Assembly (NCBI GenBank): GCA_036850595.1
Contig: CM072152.1
Coordinates: forward strand, 3,367,640 to 3,431,639
Origin: Rhyacichthys aspro
Taxonomy: Eukaryota; Chordata; Actinopteri; Gobiiformes; Rhyacichthyidae
Length of the DNA stretch: 64,000 nucleotides
Direction of reading: 5' to 3'
A program made the translations under genes and the position numbers. How positions within the stretch are numbered: the first letter of the stretch is position 1; the number at the start of each line of letters is the position of its first letter. This document shows positions 1 through 11,639 of the stretch, piece after piece. The notes below the pieces were generated by a model that searched no databases, had not been told where the DNA came from, and was given only the letters and a program-made list of their open reading frames with translations.

Positions 1-417
1 AAGTACCTAAAAAGAGAGAGAGTTAAAAGTGGGGCCACATGCTGACATGTGTTCAACTGCTCATGGTTAATTTATTACAGCATTTGGGAAGCCTCTAGTT
101 GATTTTATTGTGTAGATGTTATATTTTAACAACATATGATAGGAGGGACCCTGTCATTCAAAACTAGGGTGCTACATTACTATCGATTAATGTTACATAG
201 CTGAAAATAGTACAATAGCAATAGGAGAGACTGTTTTCTCTCTAACACATAATAGTTGTGAGTTGTAGAGGACTGGGATGTTTATTACAATTTCAGGAGA
301 GTCTACCACCTCAACTTACCTTTGAAACATATATCTGATCTCCAGAGCTTCTTCACTCTGCAAAACCTTTTCTCCTCTCCACCGTGTGTGAGTACTGTGC
401 ATGCACAGCTTTCACTG

Positions 418-545
418 CTGATTGGCTGTTACCCATGACGTGGCTCTGCATGTAACCAATCAGATGGTGCTGTGGGTGGGACAATGCTGGAGATAGAGTA
501 GTGACTGCAGACAGAGAGGCATGGCTGCATCTTATATAAAAAGCC
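418..545 (+). promoter_or_regulatory. Promoter-like cluster: CCAAT pair, CRE-like site, TATA box
   Basis: In order: CTGATTGGCTGTTAC at 418-432 (inverted CCAAT), TGACGT near 437-442 (CRE half site), GTAACCAATCAG at 452-463 (CCAAT, nearly the inverse of the first), then TATATAAAAAG at 533-543, a good TATA match. Spacing of CCAAT to TATA (about 75 bp) suits a pol II core promoter starting near 565-575 on the plus strand. No open frame or recognised exon follows, so it could drive a non-coding RNA, belong to an old transposon end, or be chance. Confidence 0.3.
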
Positions 546-758
546 AATGCTGATATGCGTCAACAGCACACACAAAATCTACTTTAATGTTGTTACATGA
601 TCACATATAAGCATTGAATAACTAGGTGTACCTTATTATGCATCTGGCGGCAGTTGTCCAAGTGTGAGGGGGGGACTGTGGTCATCTAGACTTAAAAGTC
701 AGTAAAAAAGTCAGTGTATGTTTTAAATGTTTGCAATATGGGTGTGTCATGTATACTG

Positions 759-792
759 TATGTATGTATATATGTGTGTGTGTGTGTATGTA
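759..792. repeat. Microsatellite (TG)n with TATG flank
   Basis: An uninterrupted TG run of about 7 units at 773-787 lies inside a TATG/TATA-rich stretch. Confidence 0.85.
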
Positions 793-2475
793 GGCTACCC
801 TTGTACTTTATTTCTTTTATAATATATATAATTTTATTATATTATTGTATTTACTTTTTCCCATAAAAAACATGCAGTCATGTCTAAAATATACATTTTC
901 TATGTATATTTTGCTCTGATATATGTGTCTGATACCAGTGTTTTACAGCAGAAAGTCCAATTTGATGTGGCTTTTATTACACTATAAGTAATTTGTCTTT
1001 TTCTGCAACTTTAGGCCCATATTAACACCAGTGAACAGATAAAGATTTCTTCAGTGTGCCTTTTCTGTTCCTTTATAGCTATGACAATGCACAGAACAAA
1101 CTGTTACTAGAAGCTACTACCTAGTAGCTTACATTGAATTCATGCCTCAATCAATGGAATTCAACAAGAAATCTCTTTTGCTGAATAACACTGAAGTTGT
1201 TTTATGGGCATTTTAGTCTCTCTAGACAGCACTGATAAAATACCTCACACTTTCTTATAAAGCAGCTTATTCCTTTTTTATTGTTTTGTTGTGTGTCACT
1301 TACAGCCTGTCTATCCTCACTGTCAGGAACAATAAGATTTGTTTGGAAGAACTGTCTCGTCATATCACTGAGTTTTAACCTTTGCTGAATAGAATTATGC
1401 TGCACGAAGGACACGTTATTGAATCGACAGCCTAGAACTACTTTGAGCCAAACCTTCTCCTTTATTCCTCACTATATGCATTTGATATGGCAAAATTAGA
1501 TTACTCACCATCAAAGTTTTCCCTCACATGAGATCAGCATCATATTTCATTATCCCATGCGACTTGGGAGGACCTCCACTGTGCCCATAAATATTGTGGA
1601 TTATTCAATTGCTGTCAATCTGTCGGCTATACCTCATAAATTTATGGCCACCAGAGAGGGTCAGGGGAAGCTATAGCCAATCTTCAACTGCATCAGCCTG
1701 CTGCAGAGGAGATGCATAAGAAATACTCCCCAGCTGCAGCCCAGGATGTGGCAACACAGGACTGTCTTCCCTGGGGCAGTACCTGATGTGAGCAGTCTTC
1801 ACACCAAAGCCACCGGCCCTGAAGATGTAAGTCAGCTAAATTATTTATACTGTAGGCAGAAATGGTGGTGGATTCAAAGAACACAAGTCAAAACACATCC
1901 GGCTGAAGAGATGCTCAGCTGCGACACAGGAAAAATGATGATATTTTACCTGTTGTTCCCATTCACTGTTTCTGTTGTTAGCTTTGAATGTTGTGTTTAA
2001 TGTTTTATTAGATTGCTTCGTGCGTGTTTTAATTGCAGCCTGAGGGGCAGAGGGTAACAAATAAGCTCCGGGCTGAGTTCAGCACGATCCAATTAGGTGC
2101 TATTATGTACGGAATACAGTTAGTAAACTTTTGTGGTTAAATAATTTTATTAACCACTGGTTATTTAAGTTCATTCATTAGGGGCTTGTTAAGCGGCAGT
2201 TTTCAACAGTTGTTTTTGTTGCTGTAAACTGGTGTAATACATTCTACAGTATGAGGCAGAATGTAGAGCCAATTTCATGTGTTTACAAATTGTGCACAAA
2301 GACAGTGATTTATATTATTAATTATTTTGACAAGAACCTTTTGTTTTAGAAATCTCAATTAGGTGTGCCTATTGAAGTGTGGTGCTCAAGCCTCAGAGCG
2401 TGAAGTTCATGAGATCAATGGTCCTATGGTGTGTGCCCTGTGCTACTCTGGGTCATTTCCTGCTAATAAGGGGGC

Positions 2476-2604
2476 CCTTCACACTTGTGCTGTTTGGTTC
2501 GGACTTTCTGACTTTCCTGTTTGGTTTAAAATAAATGGTGAGTTGTGAAAACACCAGCGGACCATGATTCTGACCAAAAAGAGGTGGTCACGGTAGTGTG
2601 AAAG
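2476..2604. mobile_element. Small MITE-like element with CTTTCACACT-type ends
   Basis: CCTTCACACT at 2476-2485 is matched in inverse by AGTGTGAAAG at 2595-2604. The interior (TTTGGTTCGGACTTTCTGAC, then GCGGACCATGATTC, then GAGGTGGTCACGG) resembles a fish repeat I recognise by eye. Target duplication not resolved, and it abuts the next repeat. Confidence 0.4.
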
Positions 2605-2635
2605 CACATTTGCCGATAGTTTGGACTTTTGGTAA

Positions 2636-3145
2636 CCTTGCGCTGCAGCTGGATTCTCGCAAGATTTGGGAGTTTCCAAAACTCTTGTAAATCCATCTTG
2701 TATCACACCAACCAAACCGCTTGAGTGGCAAACCGTGGACTCACCGGACTCTTTTGACCAATGATGTTGCAGCACTAACAGGTAGAGGTGGGTTTTTAAT
2801 TTGAAGAAAGCAACTAGTGCTCTCTTCTCCTCTTTGTTATCAACATGACTACGCCGAAAGACATCAGCGTTGACGCTGCTATCGAAACAGTTTTATCAGA
2901 AGTAGAGAGTATTTCTTCTTTGAAAGAAGCACAAAGAGTGGCACGTCATATCGTTGCTATGACTGGTTAAAGAAACCTCATGATAAGCGGATACTAGTCG
3001 GTGCTTCATCCAATCAACATCAAGTTTTTGACAGAAGACATCTCCCTTTTGCAAACACTTTCAACGGGAGCCTTCCCAGATGGTACTGCGAAATAGACTA
3101 TGTTCTGTGGAGCAGTTCTATCTGGCGGAGTCAGGTTAGACTTTT
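2636..3145 (+). mobile_element. Dispersed repeat carrying a RecQ-like frame start (copy 1)
   Basis: Begins CCTTGCGCTGCAGCTGGATT and ends around GGCGGAGTCAGGTTAGAC. A second, shorter copy lies at 35792-36046 with the same two ends and the shared GACCAATGATGT(T/G)GCAGCAC segment. Copy 1 retains the start of an open frame (2845-2970) that copy 2 has lost. I recognise this as a fish repeat in which longer copies encode RecQ-helicase-like proteins; the superfamily is not clear from this sequence. Confidence 0.55.
2845..2970 (+). pseudogene. Truncated RecQ-helicase-like N-terminus (41 aa) in a repeat
   Basis: A short frame of 41 codons starts at ATG 2845 and stops at TAA 2968-2970. Its visible middle, AAIETVLSEVESISSLKEAQ, resembles the segment just before the ATPase domain in amplified RecQ-like proteins of fish genomes, where a stretch of the type SxKExQxxAL precedes the Walker A motif. 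Here the frame ends before any Walker A (GxGKS) motif, so no helicase core is present and no activity is expected. The ATG sits in a normal context after CAAC. Family resemblance is from memory and not tested; the repeat context is supported by a second copy near 35.8 kb. Alternative: an unrelated short frame in a MITE. Confidence 0.45.
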
Positions 3146-3330
3146 GGACCAAATGCAGAGCCAATTAAATACATGAAGAAGAGTGAACAGAAGGAAAAAC
3201 GGAAGGAAAAACGCTTATCGTTTGGGTTTAAAAACAAACCTAAAAAGAATAGATTACATTGTTTTATGTCTTATTTGGCTTTATTTTTCTTGCAACATTA
3301 CAGCAGATGCCTCCTGTGTAGCCAATCATT

Positions 3331-3373
3331 ATATAGATAGGTATATAGATAGATAAATATATAGATATAGCTA
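3331..3373. repeat. Microsatellite, degenerate (ATAG)n
   Basis: Repeated ATAG/ATATAGAT units over about 43 bp. Confidence 0.8.
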
Positions 3374-6300
3374 TCACATTGAAGACTCTTTGACCCCATA
3401 CTTAAAGATTCACTTGGGTTTTGCTCATTCTAAAAAGTCTGATCCTTTAGGAATACATTTCTATTCACTGGATCAGTTCTGGTTCAAAGTCCGATCCAAA
3501 TATGATCAAACCACTTTTCTGCAACACAAAGGTGATGCAAACATGCCTTTTGTCTATGCAACCACAAACTGCCCAAGAAAACTGATCTCATGCATTTTTT
3601 CCTGAGAGTGTGAAAGGCTATCAAAATGTTTCAACAGCGCTTGTTATGAGTTTAAAATTGTGTCTCATTGTCCTGCCTGTGTAAAAGCTACATGAGGCCT
3701 GAAATCACACTGCTTGTTGCTCGATTCAAAACAGAAACAGACTTTTTATTCGTAGCACAAGTAATCTGAAGGAAAACTTTTCAGGAGCTGGTTTTGTTGT
3801 GTTTATGTGAAGCTCTTAGTCCATAAACGTCACTTGTCTGTATGCTGTTGTTATCTAGAGGAAGAAAAAAATGGGCAAATATGTCGTTCAGTTCATTGCA
3901 GATCAAATGTTCATCTCAATGCAGTGGCTGGTAAATTGTAGCTGTTTGATTACAACCTGTGTCTGTGTCCTCCTTCTACACAAGTCACTATTTATTGCAG
4001 AAGACTGTGCTACTGAAAACATCGAGATAGTTTCTTTTCCACTTTTGGACCCTGTAACATAATGTTCAAGCAGCAGACTTCATTGTACAGCTGTAAAATT
4101 TAAACAGACTTCCACTTCTTTTCCCTTCTCCCCTTTTGTCCTCAATATTATTTATACTCTGTCTAGTCTTTATTATGAACTCCAGGCAACAGCAGACTGA
4201 AATGCTGCTGGATGTCAGTTTATTTGGTTTAGTCAAGGCATTTGCTCTGCTTGTAAAACAGAAAGAAAGAAATAGTGGGAGTTACTATGTCTCACCTGAA
4301 TGTCCTGGCGTGATCTATGGCCAACTTTAAATGGCCTATTCAAGTCTCTAGAGTCAACAATGGCTGCCATTTAATATGGATTGCTCACTGGTTGCAAGCA
4401 CAACAAATATGATCACTAAAACCTGACACTCACCAATAAATTTGCTGATAGTGTTGTATTACTTAACACTAGTTCAGGACTAGAGAGCAGTCTTAAAACC
4501 ACTTCTTCAAGGACTCTTATTCAATTTTTATTTGGTCTTGTATCAGTCTCTGACGTTAGTTTGTTTGGATTTAAATCAAGACTGGTGCATTATCCCACAT
4601 TATTCTTGAGAACAAAAACTTTGCCATTTATCTATTGTGAGGATATGTAAAACACAATTTGAGAATTCACACCAATTACCAAATAAAGTTAAAAATTTCA
4701 GTCGTAAAAAATATTCACACACCTGGTCAACAAAAACATGTTTGTAAGCCAACATTGGAAGCTGACATCACAAAGAAATAGAAAACAACTCCTTTCCTTT
4801 TTTTTTTTTTTTTTTCCTTTACATTACACAAAGACCTTGGTTGCACAGTGGTCAGTTGCCAGTTAATCAAAGGAGTAGCAAAGAGAGACATAAAGAGACT
4901 GGGCCATTTTTGAAATGGCGGGAACAAGCTGAGCGTTAACCCACAGTTGTATAAGAAGGACTCCACACAGAAATATTCATGTAGAAAGTCGATACCACAG
5001 TCTTCTTGTTGTTATTCAGACGTGTTAACCACTCTCCCACTGTGTGAAATACCTATTTTAAAGTAAGTCGCATTATTGGTAGCTGGATCTTGAATCAAAT
5101 ATAATACAATGCTCTTGTCACTGTGGGACATTTTGACTGTGGTGGTCTTGATATAAAAATGCTGGCCTTAACTATCCCTCTAGCACCAGACTGTTATAGT
5201 GCTATTTCATCTCAAGAGCTATCTCTGTTGTTCATTTCACCTCTCATCCCATCACTTTTGGCCTGAGATGAAGACTTGGGCAAACAGGAGTGTCTGTCCC
5301 CCTTTTCCAAATCATTGTTTGTCTGTCCCTAACCTTTCCACATTGGCAAACAGTGGCGCTGTCACATACAGTTCCTGAACCTCTCTGAGCTCTGAATGCT
5401 GCCTATCACAAAAGCTCCGTCAGCACATTTCCTGCAAAGAAACCATGTCCCTGAGGCCCCAACCCCCGCCTGCCTCTCTCCAAGCCCAGAGCATTCTCTA
5501 ATAGCACTCCACTTGATGTGTGAGGAGCGCAGCTTGTGGTAGACCACAAAGCATTGAATCATTGTTTGCTGATAAAACACTCAACACGGCAGAATGCGTG
5601 TGGGAGTCCATCTCCAGAGTGCCGTCTCTGACTGCAGATGAGACGCAGTGGCCTCGTCGATTTTATTACAGCCACATACAATGGCAACCTGTTTACTAGA
5701 GAGAATGGCGACTACACCGGATGCAATTTTGCAGGGTTCATTTCATATTCCTTAAGCCGGCACCGGCAGGGGTTATCAGCAAATAGGATTTGGAGAGGAT
5801 TTCAGCATATGAGTATAAAAGGATAAGCGCATGACTGCTGTAAGTGTTCTCTGGGAGTGGCTCACGTTTAGTAATTGGACTCTCCAAATGAGATGTGCTG
5901 AAAAGAGAGGTGACTGTTTGATGCTTGCTCTGTTTCTACTCCCCTACAAGAGTACTGCTTTCACAAAACTCAAAGTTAAAATGACTCTGACCTTATTGCT
6001 TTTGACTGCATCATTAAAAAAATCCTCTCTTAGGAAAAAAGAAATTTAAGTGAGACTCCAAGGCCTGCTGAACAATCTCCCATCAACAAGAGATGTGCGC
6101 TCAGATAAAAATAGCACACCAAGCTTGTTCTGCTGACTGAGAACCTACGGGCTAAACAAGTGAAGACTGTCAAATTAGGCACCAAATTATGCATCAGACA
6201 GCAAAGGCATGACTGGTGACTGCGATGCTATAGAGCCGAGCAGGTTAAGGTTGTCTCCTGCTGTAATGGGAGCTGACAAGGTAAAGAGCAAAGTGAATCT

Positions 6301-6907
6301 CTGTACATTTCAAATGCCACATGCAGCACATGTGTTATATTCCTGAAATATGAACAATGGGTAAAACATTTCATCACAGTCATGCACGTATGTGTTTAGT
6401 TTTAGTTCCATAAAAGGAATAATGTCAAGAAACACTGCTGTAACAACATGTTGGAAAAGACAGCAAAATGTGTGTTTTATTTATTGAATGTTTGTATTAT
6501 TCAGCAGCTAAATGTTTATTCTCTGTGTTGAAAAATCCATTGAAAGATGACGTCTAAAAGTTTTTGCAGTTTAGGTACATGACACCTAATGACTGTGTTT
6601 TATGTTTCCAAACGAAAAGCCTTCGTGGACATTTTAGTATCGCAGAATTACAGTCATTAACCTGTACATTAATGGTCCAAATACTTGAATGAATGAAACA
6701 GGAAGTAAAATGGTAATCAGAATGCATGACACTCAAATTGATGTGCGCTTTGTATCTGTCAGACTAACTTATTATATAGCACGTATATATGTTAGAAACT
6801 GCATAACAGCCAGCAAATTGATCTTTGGGAATGTCACCACCATTGTTTTATCTCTCTAAAGACTAAGCCAAATATCCTAATGGTATGAGTGAGACGTCAC
6901 ATTCAAT

Positions 6908-6940
6908 TATAGTGAAGGTCACAGTGACTTTGACCATTTT
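6908..6940. repeat. Scrap of AGGTCACAGTGACTTTGACC dispersed repeat
   Basis: GAAGGTCACAGTGACTTTGA is a recurrent fish repeat motif made of facing AGGTCA-like half sites. A related scrap (CACACTGACCTTGAACTTTA) occurs near 21212-21236. It may mimic nuclear-receptor sites by sequence, but there is no evidence of function. Confidence 0.35.
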
Positions 6941-9012
6941 TGTCTTTTTGAAATATGTGCGTAAAGTTTATTTTTCAGTATCATAATGTCATTGACCCTT
7001 TGACTCCTTATACAAAAAGATGTGAATACAGTTCATGAAAACGCTTTCTGGATGTCAAACTCATTCAAAGGGGTTTTTCATGTGGACCTTGATTTCTGGA
7101 TTGAAGAGTCAACACATAAAAACATTGTATCTCTAGACTTTCATGTTTGGAGCATAGAAAGCTGAGAAACAACTACAAATAATATTATTTCCAATGGCCT
7201 ACAATTTTTATTGGGCAAACTAATTTATAAAAGACAGCTGGATGTACACAAATCATTCAGTGAATTTTTAGTGTGATTGTGCTTTGGCGCGTGAAGGACA
7301 AACGGTAGAATGTGCTGATGTGTGAAGCTATCGTTGTTTTGAGCTTAATGGTTCAGTGTAAACTGTGAAGTGTCTCAGTCCTACCAGGACCAGTGTAGCC
7401 CATCCCTTGAATGTCTGCAGCAGTTAATACAACAATTAGCCCCAAACACACTGACAAAGAAAATATAAAATAATACTATGTAAGATGATGTACTTCAACA
7501 TGTATTAATGCCTTACTCAAAAAAACAAAAAAAACAAAAGTGCTTCTCTGTAGCTCCAAGAACTGGAACCTCATCTCTGCAGCCACAGTCTCTGCAAACT
7601 TTTCCTCGTCATCTGTTGTTTAACATCACTTTGAATGAAAGAGATTGTATTACATTCATGTGAACATAAAAAGAACTCTTTGAATGGTATCAGTTAAGTG
7701 TATGAAGTGTTTAATCTTCTACACGAAACACACTAAATTCTTTGACATTTTGAGAGTTGTATGCAACATCTTTTATTGCCCTTTAATGTTAAATGAAAGA
7801 CAGTACAATCACGTCTTCTCTTATGATGTGAATGTTTCTTAACTTCTTTGACAGAAAGTGTCATGGAAGCATCCACTGCTGGGTTTCCTCAGGTTTATTA
7901 CCAAATAAATAGAAAACATGGCGGACACCCCCTCCTGTATGCTCCTTATTCATCATGGCACTTTTTTTCCTTTCCTCATGGCAGTGTTCTGATAGATTTC
8001 TGAGAATTATCCTGAAAGACAGGATGAAATACAAAGATGAGTGTAGCGGAGGTCTATGGCAGAAAAGTGGAGCGTTTCATGTAAATGCTTCACATCAAAG
8101 TTGGCATTTGGGCGGCAAATGTCAACTGCACTTGCACTGCAGTGTTTCAGTTGGCCTGGAGCCAAATTATATTAGTGACAGCTACAGAAAAAAAGCACAT
8201 TCATATTATCATTAAAGCCAAAGCTGACTAACCTGTAGCTCACAGCCTCTGCTTCAGGGACATGACCCTTATTTTCAAAGCACCTTATGCTGATTAATCT
8301 CTTCACTGCAATGTCTGCAGCCAGACAGCTCCTCTCAATGTGATAAATGACTTGCTTTTGGAAACTAACCCAAAGAATCCTGTTTTGGTTCTTCAGGATG
8401 TTAGTGCAGGTTTTGACACAGGCATCACTCACGCCTACTTTCTTAGCTGGCGTCTGTGCTGTTGCTATGTGAACAGTAACAGAGTGTGATATCTGTGAAA
8501 GGCTCAGGTCATCTCTGCAGTCTGCTCTGCTGGTCTCTGTCAGATTCACTTCTGCACAAATTCACACTATGGACCAGATTTTAGAACAGGAGACAGTACA
8601 AGCTGCTGTCACGCCTCTCAGAGCTTGAACCCTAAACAGTTAAACCTACAGTACATGGGATTTTTAAAATACTTTAAAAAGCACATTGTAGGAATCTATG
8701 GAAAAATGAGACCTTAAAATCTCATCTAGCCCTTGTTATCAGTTATTTGAGAGACTGTTTAGCTCCCAGAAAAGGTGGTCTACTCTAATACAAATAAGGG
8801 CTGTTGGGCTACAAGGCTTGTCAACGTTGAAACAATGGCAGGGAATATTTCCAGTGCTGGCTACGTCTGTTACACAGGCAAAAAGAGGAAATGTTTATAT
8901 AATGTATAATATATATGTAGTAAAATGGATCAAAATCAAACGGTCATAATTGTTATTACAGAATCCCATCAATACAATGCTGTAATGTTTTAATATGTTG
9001 ATGTAATTAATT

Positions 9013-9022
9013 GGTTTGGTTT
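9013..9022. repeat. Target-site duplication, left of Rex3 copy 1
   Basis: GGTTTGGTTT, repeated exactly at 11081-11090. Confidence 0.85.
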
Positions 9023-11080
9023 TATCCATCCATCTTCTTCCGCTTATCTGGGGCCGGGTCACAGGGTCAGCAGTCTAAGCAGAGATGCCCAGACTTACAC
9101 CTCCCCAGACACTTCCTCCAGCTCCTCTGGGGGAATACTGAGGCGTTCCCAGACCAGCTGAGAGACATAGTCCCTCCAGCATGTCCTAGGTCTGCCCCGG
9201 GGCCTCCTCCCAGTGGGACATGCCCGGAACACCTCCCCAGGAAGGTGTCCAGGAGGCATCTGGAACAGATGCCCGAGCCACCACAGCTGGCTCCTCTCGA
9301 TGTGGAGGAGCAGCAGCTCTACTCTGAGCTCCTCCTGAGTGACTCAACTCCTCACCCTATCTCTAAGGGAGCGTCCAGCCACCCTGCGGAGGAAACTCAT
9401 TTCGGCCGCTTGTATCCGGGATCTTGTCCTTTCGGTCATGACCCAGAGCTCATGACCATAGGTGAGAGTAGGAACGTAGATTGACTGGTAAATCGAGAGC
9501 TTTTCCTTGCAGCTCAGCTCCTTCTTCACCGCGACAGACCGGTATATCGCCCGCATCACTGCAAAAGCTGCACCGATCCGTCTGTCAATCACCTGTTCCA
9601 TCCTTCCCTCACTTGGGGAGCAAGACCCCAAGATACTTGAACTCCTCCACTTGAAGCCACCCTTTTCCGGCTGAGAACCATGGCCTCGGACTATCCCAGT
9701 GCACGCTGAAGGTCCTGGTCTGATGGAACCAACAGGACCACATCATCCGCAAAAAGCAGAGATGAGATCCTGTGGTTCCCAAACCGGAACCTCTCCGGCC
9801 CCTGACTGCGCCTAGAAATCCTGTCCATAAAAATGACGAACAGGATCGGTGACAAAGGGCAGCCCTGCCGGACTCCAACATGCACCGGGAACAGGTCTGA
9901 CTTAATGCTGGCAAAGCGAACCAAGCTCCTGCTCTGGTTGTATAGGGACCAGACAGCCCTTGGCAGAAGGCCCCAGACCCCACACTACCAGAGCACCCCC
10001 CACAGGATGCCGCGCGGGACATGGTCGAATGCCTTCTCCAGATCCACAAAACACATGAATCCTCCAGCACCCTGGAGAGGGTGTAGAGCTGGTCCAGTGT
10101 TCCACAACCAGGACGAAAACCGCATTGTTCCTCCTGAATCCGAGGTTCGACTATCGGCCAAATTCTCCTCTCCAGTACCCTGGCATAGACTTTCCCGGGT
10201 AGGCTGAGGAGTGTGATCCCCCTGTAGTTGGAACACACCCTCCGGGGGACCTTCTTCAGCTTGACGGCATCCCTTACTTCCGGTGTCCACTGCCAAGATC
10301 AGGGATTGCCGCCACGACAGGCACCGGAGACCTTACGGCCACAGCTCCGAGCAGCCGCTCGAGAGACGGAGAACATGGTCCACTCGGACTCATTATCTCC
10401 AACCTCCCTCGGGATATGGTTGAAACTCTGCCGTAGGTGGGAGTTGAAGACCCTTCTGACAGGGGACTCAGCCAGACATTCCCAGCAGATCCTCACAGTA
10501 CATTTGGGTCTACCATTTCTATCCAGCTTCCTCCCCCGCCATCAAATCCAACTCACCACCAGGTGGTGATCAGTTGACAGCTCCACCCCTCTCTTCACCC
10601 AAGTGTCCAAGACATACGGCTGAAGGTCAGATGAAACAACTACAAAGTCGATCATCGACCTCCGCTTGAACATGGTGTTTGTTATGGACAAACTGTGACT
10701 AGCAGAGAAGTCCAATAACAGAACTCCACTCTGGTTCAGATGGGGGGGGGCGTTCCTCCCAATCACCTTCCTCCAGGTGTCACTGTCATTGCCCACTTGG
10801 GCGTTGAAGTCCCCCAGTAGAACAATGGAGTCCCCAGCTGGAGTGCCTTCCAGCACTCCTCCCAGGGACTCCAAGAAGGCTGGGTACTCTGCACTGCCGT
10901 TCGGCCCGTAAGCACAAACGACAGTGAGAGACCTCTCCCCGACCCAAAGGCGCAGGGAGGTGACACTCTCGTTCACTGGGGTAAACTCCAACACACGGCG
11001 GCTGAGCTGGGGGGCTATAAGCAAGCCCACACCAGCTCGCCGCCTCTCACCGCGGGCAACTCCAGAGTAGTGGAGAGTCC
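9023..11080 (-). mobile_element. Rex3 (RTE-clade) non-LTR retrotransposon, 5'-truncated
   Basis: About 2.06 kb, coding strand minus. The 3' end lies at 9023, reading as the complement of TCCATCCATCTTCTTCCGCT, the typical Rex3 tail. Positions 9847-9867 match, as I recall it, the standard Rex3 amplification primer (CGGTGACAAAGGGCAGCCCT plus one base). It is bounded by a perfect 10-bp target duplication, so its ends are exact. Full-length Rex3 is over 3 kb; the missing part is the 5' portion, including the start of the endonuclease, as expected from incomplete reverse transcription. A sister copy lies at 57166-57696 and a scrap at 17461-17543. Clade assignment rests on motif and tail recognition. 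Confidence 0.9.
9050..11030 (-). pseudogene. Rex3 endonuclease-reverse transcriptase, frame broken
   Basis: Reading on the minus strand: an AP-type endonuclease segment (about 11030-10542) with CAYGPN, GDFNAQVG and STDHHLV motifs, the Asp/Asn and His positions expected for this nuclease being present; then an RT segment with NYRGITLLSLPGK and EEQCGFRPG (about 10238-10100), VRQGCPLSPILF (about 9860) and FADDVVLL, the catalytic aspartate pair (about 9740-9715); then a C-terminal segment with YVPTLTYGHELW and FLRRVAGRSLRDR (9631-9344). The frame shifts at least four times, near 10500, 10240-10290, 9900-9990 and 9610-9650. Within the endonuclease the segment between ITNTMF and RRSMIDF is shorter than I expect for the family, suggesting an in-frame deletion. 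In life the protein would nick target DNA and prime reverse transcription; this copy cannot. Confidence 0.85.
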
Positions 11081-11090
11081 GGTTTGGTTT
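11081..11090. repeat. Target-site duplication, right of Rex3 copy 1
   Basis: GGTTTGGTTT, identical to 9013-9022. Confidence 0.85.
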
Positions 11091-11212
11091 AACTTTTATG
11101 TAATAAATGTTAAGTGGGTAGATTGACTGTGCTGTAGTGGCTACTAAAACAGATGTGTCAAAGTAAAAGGCCTGTTATTTCAGAGTCATAAACTGGCCCA
11201 CTAGCACAGTTT

Positions 11213-11412
11213 TTAAAAGCAGCCCTTTGTAATTTTCAACAAATATCACCACATAACTTTTAGCCCAAAAATACATATTCTCAAAATCATTTGATGGTTT
11301 TTAGACCTGAGATTGGTAGAATCATGTCATCTCACTGACACAGTACATCAGCTGCACAGTAACCTCTAATGTAACTTTCCTGTCCTGAGTGAGTTACTTG
11401 CTTTGCGGCTGC
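11213..11412 (-). mobile_element. MITE family A copy (TTAAAGCAGCC type), partial
   Basis: Starts TTAAAAGCAGCCC and continues with blocks matching, in inverse, the intact copy at 44008-44302: CATTCTCA-like then AATCATTTGATGG, AGATTGGTAGAATCATGTC, TCTCACTGACACAGTA and AATGTAACTTTCCTGT. The far end is decayed. Another partial copy in the same orientation runs off the window at 63921-64000. Confidence 0.65.
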
Positions 11413-11494
11413 CGAAACAGACCAATACGCTGGACCCTAGAAGAATTGTATTTGTACAAAATACATTAAAATCACCCTGCCTTAAATGGCAGAC

Positions 11495-11635
11495 ATGTTT
11501 TTTCTTTCAAACTTGCCAGCACTGATAGGCTCTACTTTGAAAGAAACAGCGTCTTTTGTAACAACACAGAGAGTCTGTAGAGGATCTGTGACCTCTCCTG
11601 GATAAAAGTTACACAAGGTTACTTTCATGTTCTCT
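11495..11635 (+). repeat. Dispersed repeat family B, copy 1
   Basis: ATGTTTTTTCTTTCAAACTT followed by TGTAACAACACAGAGAGTCT and TGGATAAAAGTTACACAAGG. Two related copies in the same orientation lie at 42257-42405 and 53725-53805. Class unknown; no terminal inverted repeats found. Confidence 0.55.
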
Positions 11636-11639
11636 GGTA

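Larger units (their letters stand above)
1..2475. other. Non-coding stretch, no gene recognised
   Basis: Unique-looking AT-rich sequence. It holds a promoter-like motif cluster at 418-545 and a short TG microsatellite near 773-787, both listed separately. A GTAAGT splice-donor-like site follows an open frame near 1825, but no homologous exon is recognisable. Nothing else is supportable. Confidence 0.6.
3146..9012. other. Long non-coding stretch, no gene recognised
   Basis: No frame here is longer than about 125 codons and none looks familiar. It holds an ATAG microsatellite (3331-3373), a poly-T tract (about 4797-4815), an A-rich tract (about 7518-7540) and an AGGTCA-type repeat scrap (6908-6940). 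The stretch 5640-5830 is less AT-rich and unique, and could be a small regulatory element. Confidence 0.6.

Noticed and set aside
1700..1830. Possible exon ending in a GTAAGT donor
   Set aside because: Peptide unfamiliar, no partner exon; a perfect donor string alone occurs by chance at this scale.
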